Source: an uncultured Verrucomicrobiota bacterium
GTDB lineage: Bacteria > Verrucomicrobiota > Verrucomicrobiia > Opitutales > Seribacteraceae
Length of the DNA stretch: 64,000 nucleotides
NCBI GenBank assembly: GCA_902569115.1
Contig: CACFTI010000009.1
Span: 1 to 64,000, forward strand
Direction of reading: 5' to 3'
This document shows, piece by piece, positions 27,182 through 35,720 of the stretch (positions within the stretch are counted from its first letter, which is position 1; each line of letters opens with the position of its first letter). The notes under the pieces were generated by a model that worked only from the letters and a program-made list of their open reading frames with translations, was not told the origin of the DNA and made no database searches. The translations under genes and the position numbers were made by a program.

Positions 27182-28309
27182 ATGATTGATTACGAACTTA
27201 TTCAACTTATTGTAATAAAGGTAATATTTGCTTTTCTTATGGTGGGGGCAATAATGACAATGGCAGGTTACTCAGTCCTAGCCGAAAGAAAGGTCAGTGC
27301 ATGGATGCAGGGAAGGGTGGGCCCAAACCGGACTGTTTTACCGCTAGTTGGGTATGTACCTGTCGTAGGATCTCTCCTTAAAGGTCTGGGGATGTTCCAG
27401 CCATTGGCAGACGGCTTAAAGTTTCTATTTAAAGAAGAAATTGTCCCAGGGCATGTGAATAAATTTTATTATTACCTTGCTCCAATTGTCGCCCTGGTTC
27501 CCGCATTGACAACGATGACTGTTCTTCCCTTTGGTGAGTTCGTTAATGCTGAAGGAGTCACCATACCTTTAATTCTGGCTGATCTTGATATCGGGATCCT
27601 TTTTGTTTTGGCGGTCTCTTCTTTAGGAGTTTACGGCATTGTGCTAGCTGGTTGGTCATCCAACAGTAAATACCCTTTTCTTGGTGGTATTCGCTCATCT
27701 GCTCAAATGATATCCTACGAGTTGGCTATGGGGCTATCTTTGCTGCCCGTGTTTCTGTGGGTTAGCGAACCAAATTCTGCTGTATCATCATTAAGCTTGG
27801 TTGAGATTGTCCGGTCACAGCAAGGTTCCACATGGTTACTTATTGTTCAACCAATTTCGGCCCTAATTTTTTTAATTGCTCTTTTTGCTGAAACTAATCG
27901 GCTTCCTTTTGATATGCCAGAGTCGGAAACTGATCTAGTTGGAGGTTTCCATACCGAGTATGGCAGTTTTAAGTTTGGTATTTTCTTTGTGGCTGAGTAT
28001 GCCCACATAGTAATCGGTTCTGCTATTTTCACTCTTCTATTCTTGGGTGGTTGGAACTTCTTACCATGGATGGACAATCCTTGGGGTGCTGATTGGATGG
28101 GTGCACTTATTGGGACTGGATGGTTTATCATCAAAACCATTTCCCTGATTTTCTTTTTTATTTGGATAAGATGGACCCTTCCAAGGTTTCGGTACGATCA
28201 GGTAATGAATCTTGGTTGGACTAAATTATTACCCTTAGCTTTGGCCAATTTGATTTTTTACATTTTTGTTGTGACTTGGCTGGATCAATCGAATTTAAAT
28301 TTACCTTAA
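27182..28309 (+). CDS. nuoH: NADH-quinone oxidoreductase subunit H
   Basis: 375 aa with about eight to nine membrane helices. It joins the peripheral arm to the proton-pumping arm and forms the quinone entrance. Family signatures: LAERKVSAWMQGRVGPNR, ADGLKFLFKE, ISYELAMGLSLLPV and ETNRLPFDMPESETDLVGGFHTEY, with TLPRFRYDQVMNLGWTKLLPL close to the end. It starts 18 bp after nuoG. Confidence 0.97.
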   Translation: MIDYELIQLIVIKVIFAFLMVGAIMTMAGYSVLAERKVSAWMQGRVGPNRTVLPLVGYVPVVGSLLKGLGMFQPLADGLKFLFKEEIVPGHVNKFYYYLAPIVALVPALTTMTVLPFGEFVNAEGVTIPLILADLDIGILFVLAVSSLGVYGIVLAGWSSNSKYPFLGGIRSSAQMISYELAMGLSLLPVFLWVSEPNSAVSSLSLVEIVRSQQGSTWLLIVQPISALIFLIALFAETNRLPFDMPESETDLVGGFHTEYGSFKFGIFFVAEYAHIVIGSAIFTLLFLGGWNFLPWMDNPWGADWMGALIGTGWFIIKTISLIFFFIWIRWTLPRFRYDQVMNLGWTKLLPLALANLIFYIFVVTWLDQSNLNLP

Positions 28310-28319
28310 ACATATAGAC

Positions 28320-28865
28320 ATGGCTAAAACTGTAGTACTCGACCGCAAACCTCTTTCACTTTCAGAACGAACTTACCTTCCGCAGATAGCTACTGGTTTG
28401 AAAACAACATTTTCCAACATGTTCAAGCCAAAAGTCACACTCCAGTATCCTGAGGAAAAGCCAAAAATACCTCAAAATTACAGAGGAGTTCCCACCTTAG
28501 TTAAAGACCCAAATGGTAGAGAGAAATGTGTGTCCTGTCAGCTGTGTGAATTCGTTTGTCCCCCCAAAGCAATTCGGATTACACCGGGGGCTGTCCCTGA
28601 AGGTGAAGAAGATCGCGAACATGTGGAAAAAGCCCCTGAAGAGTTTGAAATTAATATGCTAAGATGCATCTACTGTGGTTATTGTCAGGAAGTTTGCCCC
28701 GAAGAAGCAATTTTTCTCCAGGATGAGTATTCATCCTCGGGCTACAGTCGCGAGGAAATGATTAACAATAAAGCCAAACTTTATGAGTTGGGGGGCACTT
28801 TACCTGACCAACATTACAAATGGGATAAGAAAAAAAAGGCAGAATGGCAGGGTAACTCCCACTAA
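28320..28865 (+). CDS. nuoI: NADH-quinone oxidoreductase subunit I
   Basis: 181 aa. This is the TYKY subunit that carries two [4Fe-4S] clusters (N6a and N6b) between NuoG and NuoB. Two ferredoxin motifs are seen: CVSCQLCEFVCPPKAI and CIYCGYCQEVCPEEAI. The N-terminal amphipathic part and YRGVPTL are as expected, and the charged Lys-rich tail is short. It begins 10 bp after nuoH and is followed by the largest gap in the operon (86 bp). Confidence 0.97.
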   Translation: MAKTVVLDRKPLSLSERTYLPQIATGLKTTFSNMFKPKVTLQYPEEKPKIPQNYRGVPTLVKDPNGREKCVSCQLCEFVCPPKAIRITPGAVPEGEEDREHVEKAPEEFEINMLRCIYCGYCQEVCPEEAIFLQDEYSSSGYSREEMINNKAKLYELGGTLPDQHYKWDKKKKAEWQGNSH

Positions 28866-28951
28866 ATTGTTTTTTTGGTTGAGGAATTGTTCCGAATTTC
28901 ATCTAAAGGGATGAGTGATTTATTCTCCTTCCCAGTCAATTTGTCTGCTAA

Positions 28952-29512
28952 GTGAACACGGTTGACATTCTTTTTTATTTTTTTGCAACCCTATCTATAG
29001 GGGGAGGCTTATCCATGGTCTGCTCAAAGCATCCTGTTTCCGCAGCGATGTTTATGATTATCTCTCTCGTTGGAGTTGCTGCTTTGTTTGTTTTACTTGA
29101 AGCATTTTTCTTGGCGGTTTTACAAATTCTTGTTTATGCCGGTGCAGTGATGGTTCTTTTTCTTTTCATAATTATGCTCCTTGATGTAGGACCTGATGCA
29201 GGAAAAGCCTCCAAGATGAAGTTGGTTTCCGGACTTGCTGCTGCCTTTTCCATTTCATTACTTATTGTTATTTTTCTTATAATAGTGCAAGACTCAGGGT
29301 GGTTGCCTGAGGGTGCAAGTTGGAGAGCAGTGCCTGAATCTTCGATGCTAACTCAAGGAGGGAATTTTGTATTCTCCACAGCGGTTAAGAATTTCGGTTA
29401 TGGTTTGATGACGAAGTATATGCTTCCTTTGCAAATTTCAGGGTTTTTACTTCTTGCTGCGATGGTTGGAGTTATTGTTCTAAGCAAAAAAGATGAGAAG
29501 GAGGTTGGCTAA
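28952..29512 (+). CDS. nuoJ: NADH-quinone oxidoreductase subunit J
   Basis: 186 aa, a membrane subunit of about five helices. The start is a GTG at 28952, set immediately after an in-frame TAA, so no longer start is possible; the next Met (residue 23) would remove helix 1. The conserved VLLEAFFLAVLQILVYAGAV segment, which includes the pi-bulge helix region involved in the conformational coupling of complex I, is present, followed by MVLFLFIIMLLD. An 86-bp gap separates it from nuoI and 2 bp from nuoK. Confidence 0.95.
   Translation: MNTVDILFYFFATLSIGGGLSMVCSKHPVSAAMFMIISLVGVAALFVLLEAFFLAVLQILVYAGAVMVLFLFIIMLLDVGPDAGKASKMKLVSGLAAAFSISLLIVIFLIIVQDSGWLPEGASWRAVPESSMLTQGGNFVFSTAVKNFGYGLMTKYMLPLQISGFLLLAAMVGVIVLSKKDEKEVG
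29498..29504 (+). promoter_or_regulatory. Strong Shine-Dalgarno site deciding the TTG start of nuoK
   Basis: The heptamer AAGGAGG lies inside the last codons of nuoJ and stands 10 bases upstream of the TTG at 29515. It is the best ribosome-binding site seen in the operon and explains why the uncommon TTG start is used. Confidence 0.75.
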
Positions 29513-29514
29513 AA

Positions 29515-29823
29515 TTGGAATCAATAACTCCCACACATTATCTAGTTCTTTCATTAATTTTGTTTTCGATTGGCTTTTTTGGAGTTCTTCTCCGGAGAAA
29601 CCTTTTACTAGTTTTGATGTCTTTGGAATTGATGTTGAATGGCATAAATCTCGCCCTGGTTAATTTTTCGCGTACGGCCTTAAATTTGGATGGAAGTATT
29701 TTTGTATTCTTTATTATGACTGTTGCAGCAGCTGAGGTAGCAGTGGGCTTAGCCTTGTTGGTGGCTCTATACAAAAAACGAAAGAGTGTCTTCACCGATG
29801 ACATGAATTTAATAGCCAACTAA
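29515..29823 (+). CDS. nuoK: NADH-quinone oxidoreductase subunit K
   Basis: 102 aa with three membrane helices, matching the family length. It starts with TTG at 29515, supported by the AAGGAGG site at 29498-29504. The conserved glutamates of the antiporter-like channel are visible in LMSLELMLNGINLALV and in AAAEVAVGLALLVALY, which line the proton path. It lies 2 bp downstream of nuoJ and is followed by nuoL after 10 bp. Confidence 0.96.
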   Translation: MESITPTHYLVLSLILFSIGFFGVLLRRNLLLVLMSLELMLNGINLALVNFSRTALNLDGSIFVFFIMTVAAAEVAVGLALLVALYKKRKSVFTDDMNLIAN

Positions 29824-29833
29824 GATTTAAATC

Positions 29834-31678
29834 ATGATACAGGTCGCACTTAGTTTACTATTTCTACCCTTTATTTCTGCTGCAGTCACACTATGCTTTC
29901 TGCGTAAGCATGGAAATATTGCTGCTTTATTATCTGTTGCTACAGCGGGGGGTATTCTTGCTTTCTCGTCCCTTTTGATCTTCGGAGGAGAAGAGGGCTC
30001 AATATTTACCTGGAGTACTACCTGGTTCGCGCTTTCAGACATGCATTTGGAGTTTGGCTTTCTTGTTGATAGCCCTGCAAAGACTTTACTTTTTGTTGTC
30101 TCATTTATTGGATTATTGATTCATATTTTCAGCCTTGGTTATATGGCTGATGATGAAGCCAAATCCCGATATTTTGGCGGGCTTTCCATTTTCATGTTTT
30201 CAATGATAGGGATAACATTGGCAGATAATCTGATCATGATTTTTGTCTTCTGGGAATTAGTCGGGTTTAGTTCTTATCTCCTCATTGCTCATTATTTCAA
30301 AACTGACGATGCAGCCAAGGCTTCGAGGAAAGCTTTTATAGTCAATCGGGTGGGGGACTTTGGTTTCCTATTGGGGATCATTTTTACATACTGGATTTTT
30401 GGCACGGTTAATTTGCAGGAGTTGGAAGCGGCAAGTTTAGATCCGACTCTCACATCTACATTGCTTTGCCTGTTACTAGCCTGCGGTTTTATTGGTAAGT
30501 CAGCTCAATTTCCTTTACATGTCTGGCTGCCCGATGCCATGGCTGGACCGACTCCGGTCTCTGCATTAATTCATGCCGCAACTATGGTCGCAGCTGGTGT
30601 TTTTCTACTGATCAGGATCGATTTTCTTTTCACTGCTGAAGCACTCAAGTTGGTTGGCTTGCTGGGGGCAGTAATGGGTCTCTATGCTGGGTTTTGTGCC
30701 CTCTCACAAAGAGATATAAAGAAAGTATTAGCATATTCCACACTCTCTCAGCTTGGATATATGGCGGCCGCCTTTGGGCTTGGTCTCCCAGGTATAGCTC
30801 TTTTTCACCTTATGACCCATGCTTTCTTTAAGGCATTAATGTTTCTTGGGTCCGGTTCAGTAATTCATGCCTGTCATCATGAACAAGATATTTTTGCTTA
30901 TGGTGGTTTGCGAAAAAAAATGCCTATCACTGCTTACACCTTCCTCGTTGGTGTGTTGGCAATTTCCGGTGTCCACTTCCTTTCAGGATACTTTAGTAAG
31001 GATGCGATTTTACTTGGTGCTTACAATCTGGATTTTGTTATCTTTTTAATTCTTTATGTGGGTGCCATACTTACCTCTGTCTATATGTTCAGGCTCTACT
31101 TTTTAACTTTTTGCGGAGAAGCCCGTTCGAAATCCTCATCTGCGGCCTATGAATCGACCATTTTCATGACGGCTCCATTATTAGTTTTAGGTTTTCTATC
31201 AGTGGTAGGTGGATTTGTGGCTCTGTACCCCATTCAAATTGTCGAGTTTCTGCTGCCAGATATCGAGCGCGTCGCAAATATGCCCAATCATTTATGGATG
31301 AATATTTTAGGCTTATTTGCATGGGTCGGCGGATTATCGATTGCATGGAAAATTTACGGTAATATTACATCTACCGAAGATCCACTCTCCGAGAAATCCC
31401 CAACCCTATTTAATCTTTCTCGGAGTAAATTATTTTTTGATGAGATTTATTCTTTCTATATTCAACGTATACAGGATCCATTTTTTCGTTTTCTTGAAAT
31501 TATGGAATTACTCTTTATTTCAGGATTAATGGTTCGAGGCTCCGCTGGGGTTGCTGCTTTATTCGCACTTCTTGGCAAATCTTTCTATTCGGGGAAAATT
31601 CACAGCTACTCTTTTTGGTTTGTAATTGGTACTATCGGCTTTCTCACCTACTCAATTCTTTTCGGGGCTAACAGCTAA
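29834..31678 (+). CDS. nuoL: NADH-quinone oxidoreductase subunit L
   Basis: 614 aa, the distal antiporter-like proton-pumping subunit with many helices. Family motifs: FVFWELVGFSSYLLIAHY, RKAFIVNRVGDFGFLLG, HVWLPDAMAGPTPVSALIHA and the key-residue stretch MVAAGVFLLIR, then AYSTLSQLGYM and HAFFKALMFLGSGSVIHA. The long C-terminal helix region appears to be present (SLSIAWKIYG... to the end). It comes 10 bp after nuoK and 3 bp before nuoM. Confidence 0.97.
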   Translation: MIQVALSLLFLPFISAAVTLCFLRKHGNIAALLSVATAGGILAFSSLLIFGGEEGSIFTWSTTWFALSDMHLEFGFLVDSPAKTLLFVVSFIGLLIHIFSLGYMADDEAKSRYFGGLSIFMFSMIGITLADNLIMIFVFWELVGFSSYLLIAHYFKTDDAAKASRKAFIVNRVGDFGFLLGIIFTYWIFGTVNLQELEAASLDPTLTSTLLCLLLACGFIGKSAQFPLHVWLPDAMAGPTPVSALIHAATMVAAGVFLLIRIDFLFTAEALKLVGLLGAVMGLYAGFCALSQRDIKKVLAYSTLSQLGYMAAAFGLGLPGIALFHLMTHAFFKALMFLGSGSVIHACHHEQDIFAYGGLRKKMPITAYTFLVGVLAISGVHFLSGYFSKDAILLGAYNLDFVIFLILYVGAILTSVYMFRLYFLTFCGEARSKSSSAAYESTIFMTAPLLVLGFLSVVGGFVALYPIQIVEFLLPDIERVANMPNHLWMNILGLFAWVGGLSIAWKIYGNITSTEDPLSEKSPTLFNLSRSKLFFDEIYSFYIQRIQDPFFRFLEIMELLFISGLMVRGSAGVAALFALLGKSFYSGKIHSYSFWFVIGTIGFLTYSILFGANS

Positions 31679-31681
31679 GAG

Positions 31682-33328
31682 ATGGATACATTTCAAACAT
31701 TACTTTTAGGTTCTGTACTTGTTCCGAGTATTGCATCTTTGGGCATACTATTCTTTTTGCTGAATGATAAACACATGGCGAAGAAAGTTGCTTATTTGGC
31801 TTTCGGATTTCCCTGTATAGCGGGTATTATCCTCTTCTTAAATTTTGATCCAAATCATACGGGCTACGCCTACGAAATCTTGTATGATCGAATGGGGCTT
31901 CAATCTTTGGGGATTACTTTTCATCTTGGACTGAACGGGGTCTCCGCCCCGCTGTTTGCCATGGCAGGGTTTGTTGGTTTAGCTGCTGCCTTGGTAGCTA
32001 TTCAGTCAGATACTGACCGACTCCCTTTGTATTTGAGTATGCTTGCTTTTATGCAGTCTGGATTGATGGGTCTTTTTGCCAGTATAGACCTTCTCTTCTA
32101 TTACTTATTTCATGAATTTGCACTTATTCCAACATTCCTAATGATAGGTTTATGGGGTGGGCGTGACCGTAGAACCATTGCTCTTGAAATAACAATTTAT
32201 CTAACATTGGGTGCTCTGATTTCCTTAGGTGGATTGGTGGCACTTAATGTTATGTTGGATGCACCTAAATTTGATTTTCCTAGTCTAAGTGCAGCAATAT
32301 TAGCTGACGGCCTTGGCATTGAAACACAGAAAAAGATTTTCGGCTTACTTCTTTTTGGTTTTGGTATTTTGGTAGCACTCTTCCCTTTTCATTCTTGGGC
32401 ACCTCGTGGTTATGAGGCAGCCCCGACTTCCGTATCGATGCTTCATGCAGGTGTTTTGAAAAAGTTTGGGCTATACGGTTTAGTTCAACTTGCTCTACCA
32501 TTGCTACCAGCGGGTGGTTTAAGTTGGGGGCCTTACATCCTGTGGCTTGCACTTGGAAATATTCTGATTGTGGGAGCTATCACCGTGGCTCAAAATAACC
32601 TTAAATCCATGATCGGAAATGGTTCAGTAATGCATATGGGCTATTGCTTTTTAGGGTTGGGGGTTTGTTCATCATTAGGGGCCAGTGCCACGATTATGCT
32701 GATGTGTGCACATGGTCTTTCCGTATCCCTCATGTTTCTCTTGGCCAACAGCATCAATCAGCGTACAAATACGCTCGAGATGAATGAAATGGGAGGGTTG
32801 GCCGCAAAGACTCCACTACTCGCATGTTTTTTTGCTGCCGCGACTTTTGCTACCATAGGATTGCCCGGTTTTGGTAATTTCTGGGGTGAATTTGCAATTT
32901 TCCTTTCACTAGGAGGATATGGATTAGATGGCTCAGGAGAAGTTACAGAAAAGCATTTATTTTTAGTTTTGGCTGCACTGGGCATTATTATTTCTGCAAT
33001 TTTTGGTTTGCGGGCTATGGCTAGAATTTTCTTTGGTGAGCAGTCAGAGGAATTATCTGCCCACGAAAAGAAAAGCAAAATTAATGATCTCTCATTCGCA
33101 GAGTCTATTCCAGCCGTTTTAATCCTTCTTCCCTTAGTGTTCATTGGTCTTTGGCCAAAGGGGATTTCGGAGGGTATTGATATAAGTATTACTAAAAGGT
33201 ATGAACTTCTTGAAAAAGGGGGCAGCAATTATGGACTGCCTTCATGCTGTCCAGTCGATCAGGTTTTTAAAAAGTCTGTAACTAACCAAAGCCAATCTGA
33301 CGCTAAGAATGTGGAGGAAAGAAAATAG
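31682..33328 (+). CDS. nuoM: NADH-quinone oxidoreductase subunit M
   Basis: 548 aa, antiporter-like proton-pumping subunit with about 14 helices. Signatures: GLNGVSAPLFAMAGF, LLFYYLFHEFALIPTFLMIG (with the essential Glu in the FHEFALIP motif) and SWAPRGYEAAPTSVSMLHAGVLKKFGLYGL. It ends with an extra polar tail of about 45 residues after the last helix (SITKRYELLEKGGSNYG...). The stop codon overlaps the upstream GTG alternative start of nuoN by one base. Confidence 0.97.
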   Translation: MDTFQTLLLGSVLVPSIASLGILFFLLNDKHMAKKVAYLAFGFPCIAGIILFLNFDPNHTGYAYEILYDRMGLQSLGITFHLGLNGVSAPLFAMAGFVGLAAALVAIQSDTDRLPLYLSMLAFMQSGLMGLFASIDLLFYYLFHEFALIPTFLMIGLWGGRDRRTIALEITIYLTLGALISLGGLVALNVMLDAPKFDFPSLSAAILADGLGIETQKKIFGLLLFGFGILVALFPFHSWAPRGYEAAPTSVSMLHAGVLKKFGLYGLVQLALPLLPAGGLSWGPYILWLALGNILIVGAITVAQNNLKSMIGNGSVMHMGYCFLGLGVCSSLGASATIMLMCAHGLSVSLMFLLANSINQRTNTLEMNEMGGLAAKTPLLACFFAAATFATIGLPGFGNFWGEFAIFLSLGGYGLDGSGEVTEKHLFLVLAALGIIISAIFGLRAMARIFFGEQSEELSAHEKKSKINDLSFAESIPAVLILLPLVFIGLWPKGISEGIDISITKRYELLEKGGSNYGLPSCCPVDQVFKKSVTNQSQSDAKNVEERK

Positions 33329-33330
33329 TG

Positions 33331-34878
33331 ATGGAAGAATTAATAGGCTTTTCACAAGAGAATCTATGGATGGAGATCTGGCCAGAATTAACTCTGGCGA
33401 TGGGTGCAATTTTAATCCTGCTATTTGATCTATTTTTATCGAAAGAAAAAAAAGGTAATAATATTTGCGGTGCGTTTGCTGTCTTTTTTCAGCTTTGTTT
33501 GTTGGTCTATCATTTGTTCGATTACTTGTTAATTAATCATACCTTTGATCGTTCATCTTTTTCAGGTATGCTGAGGCATGGTTTTCAAGGAGATTTAATA
33601 AGAACCTTTTTTCTTCTCTCTTCGCTATGCGTTTCAATCTTGGGAAATCGGTTCCTCCAAATGCAAAAGCTTAGATTTGGTGAATTTCACCACCTAACGA
33701 TGCTGGCTACTGCAGGACTGATGCTTCTTTGCCAAAGCAGTAATTTTATAGTCCTTTTTGTGGCACTGGAGATGGTTGCTCTAGCCTTTTACCCGCTAGT
33801 TGCCTTTAATCGAAATTCAACCAAATCTCTCGAAGCAGGCATTAAATACTTGGTTTTTGGCGCGTTAAGCTCCGCTCTACTTTTACTAGGAATTGTTCTC
33901 ATCTATGGGGTGGGTGCAAACCCTTCTGCCTGGAGTGCTGTGTCGCCAGGTCCTCATGGCATGGATTTTCTTTCATTCGATTATGTAGCCTTATTACTGG
34001 AAGAAAATCAGGGGCATCTTCTTCTTCGTGCCGGTATTGTTTTGGTTCTTTCTGGAATTGCGTTCAAAGTAGGTGCTGCACCCTTTCAAATTTGGGTTGC
34101 TGATGTATATCATGGTTCTCCAATGCCAATAACTGCATTTCTGGCAGTCTCTTCCAAGGCTGCGGGTTTTTTCCTCCTTCTAAATTTGGTTAATGGTCCT
34201 TTTGAGGGAATGTCTGAATTTTTACTCCCTTTAATTGGTTTTGTTGCCACTTTTACAATTTTGTTTGGAAACCTCGCAGCTTGTGCTCAGGCAAAATTGA
34301 AAAGAATGCTTGGACTCTCCGGGGTTGCTCATGCTGGGTATCTTCTTGTGGCCGTTATGGCTTCGATGCACCTCGCTGGAGACAGTGATCGCGCGGTTTG
34401 GGTGGTCTACTTTTACTTGTACGTATATCTGTTTGCTTCCTTTGTTGTCTTTGGTGTAATGAGTCTGGCCAACCTTTCTGATGATTCAACACACGAGACT
34501 GAGCATTACGCAGGTTTACTCAAAGAGCATCCATGGGCAGCGATTAGTTTATTGGTTGGTATAGCTTCTCTTGCTGGAATACCTCCGTTTGGTGGCTTTA
34601 TTGCAAAACTTATGCTCTTTAATGTCGCCTTTGAAGCAAAGCTTTATGTTTCATTGGTTGCAATGGTTGTTGGAGTGGTAATTTCGATATACTATTACTT
34701 TGGCTGGATTCGTGAAATTTGTTTTGAGCCAAAACTTCGTTTTGATGACGATATACCTCTGGAGAATCCTTGGTCCAAGCTAGGTAATATTGGCTTTCTT
34801 AAATGGACGGTGCTAGTTTGTGCCCTTGTTTCCTTTGTTTTAGGTCTATGGCAAGGACCCTTCGGCGATGCCTTCTAG
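33331..34878 (+). CDS. nuoN: NADH-quinone oxidoreductase subunit N
   Basis: 515 aa from the ATG at 33331; a GTG directly before it at 33328 is an equally close alternative, and both are served by a GAGGAAAG ribosome site. It is the third antiporter-like pump subunit and closes the operon. Motifs: FIVLFVALEMVALAFYPLVAF, GIKYLVFGALSSALLL, GVGAAPFQIWVADVYHGSPMP-type channel segment and KRMLGLSGVAHAGYLLVAV. A tRNA-Leu gene follows 42 bp later. Confidence 0.97.
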   Translation: MEELIGFSQENLWMEIWPELTLAMGAILILLFDLFLSKEKKGNNICGAFAVFFQLCLLVYHLFDYLLINHTFDRSSFSGMLRHGFQGDLIRTFFLLSSLCVSILGNRFLQMQKLRFGEFHHLTMLATAGLMLLCQSSNFIVLFVALEMVALAFYPLVAFNRNSTKSLEAGIKYLVFGALSSALLLLGIVLIYGVGANPSAWSAVSPGPHGMDFLSFDYVALLLEENQGHLLLRAGIVLVLSGIAFKVGAAPFQIWVADVYHGSPMPITAFLAVSSKAAGFFLLLNLVNGPFEGMSEFLLPLIGFVATFTILFGNLAACAQAKLKRMLGLSGVAHAGYLLVAVMASMHLAGDSDRAVWVVYFYLYVYLFASFVVFGVMSLANLSDDSTHETEHYAGLLKEHPWAAISLLVGIASLAGIPPFGGFIAKLMLFNVAFEAKLYVSLVAMVVGVVISIYYYFGWIREICFEPKLRFDDDIPLENPWSKLGNIGFLKWTVLVCALVSFVLGLWQGPFGDAF

Positions 34879-34919
34879 CATTGCTTTTTATCTCTTTTTT
34901 AACTAATAGGTAAGATGAT

Positions 34920-35005
34920 GCCCGGGTGGCGGAATTGGTAGACGCGCCAGATTTAGGATCTGGTATCCTATGGATGTGAGGGTTCGACCCCCTCCTCGGG
35001 CACCA
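34920..35005 (+). tRNA. tRNA-Leu(TAG)
   Basis: An 86-nt class II tRNA with acceptor GCCCGGG pairing with the 3' CTCGGGC-type strand, discriminator A and encoded CCA. The anticodon stem CCAGA/TCTGG holds the loop TTTAGGA (anticodon TAG). A variable arm and a T arm GGGTTCGACCCC are visible. It lies just downstream of nuoN and ends 3 bp before a gene on the other strand. Confidence 0.96.
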
Positions 35006-35008
35006 TCT

Positions 35009-35626
35009 CTAAAAACCTTTTATACTTTGAGGTAAGGCATCCATTTGGCTTTGTTTGTAACCTTCAGCCAAAAAGATATCAAATTGACTTGAGAACACAA
35101 GGAGCTGGCTCGAACCAACTTTTCTCGCCCTTATTAATTTATCATTCCTTTCATAGTCGAAACTGAATGCGGAAACTATTGGAGGATCGCCTTCTTTTAC
35201 TTGTTCTTTTTTTTCCCAGAATGAATTTCCCGCTTGGAGTTTGAGAAGAGCTGTAAATTCAAGGTCGTTCATATTTGAGCTTCTACGATAAAGTTCCAGT
35301 ACGGACTTTCCGCCTACGAAAACGACATGAACATCCCATCCTTCCAACATTTTGTTGGGTTGAATGTCCTTGGCGAGTGGTTTTCTTCCGTCCAAAGTTT
35401 TGTAGTATATTCGAATTTCAGATTGAGCGGGCAAAAAATCCAAAAATTTATTGTACGGCATGCCTCGCTTTCGATTGGAAAGAACATTTTCGGAACGATA
35501 TTGATATCCACCAGAGATATTTAGTCGTTTCTCAAAAGTTAATCTTTCTTCACCAATTCTAGCTTGGAGGGAGGTGGAACTGATTATCAATATTAATTTA
35601 ATAATTATTTGTCGATGAAAGTGCAT
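35009..35626 (-). CDS. Hypothetical exported protein
   Basis: 205 aa with a plausible signal peptide (IIIKLILIISSTSLQA). The mature part is mixed alpha/beta with a central segment RIYYKTLDGRKPLAKDI, WDVHVVFVGGKSVLELYRRS and a hydrophobic end LLVFSSQFDIFLAEGY. I do not recognise a family. It ends against tRNA-Leu and is transcribed away from the coiled-coil gene at 35721, leaving a 94-bp divergent region. The mention of a conserved 'VFVGGKSVLELYRR' strand suggests a folded domain and not random coding. Confidence 0.7.
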   Translation of the reverse strand: MHFHRQIIIKLILIISSTSLQARIGEERLTFEKRLNISGGYQYRSENVLSNRKRGMPYNKFLDFLPAQSEIRIYYKTLDGRKPLAKDIQPNKMLEGWDVHVVFVGGKSVLELYRRSSNMNDLEFTALLKLQAGNSFWEKKEQVKEGDPPIVSAFSFDYERNDKLIRARKVGSSQLLVFSSQFDIFLAEGYKQSQMDALPQSIKGF

Positions 35627-35720
35627 GACCTCATCTTCTTTCGATCATCGAATTCCTACAAGCTTTTTGTCGCTGAAATCGAGTCTTGCGTTTAAAATAT
35701 CAAAACTTCATCATAATCGG

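Noticed and set aside
28866-28951. T-rich run after nuoI as a terminator inside the nuo operon
   Set aside because: A run of seven T follows the stop but no stable GC-rich stem precedes it; nuoJ continues in the same direction.
34920-35626. tRNA-Leu as an island boundary for the coiled-coil region
   Set aside because: No direct repeat of the tRNA 3' end or recombinase was found in the window, so this is only a possibility.
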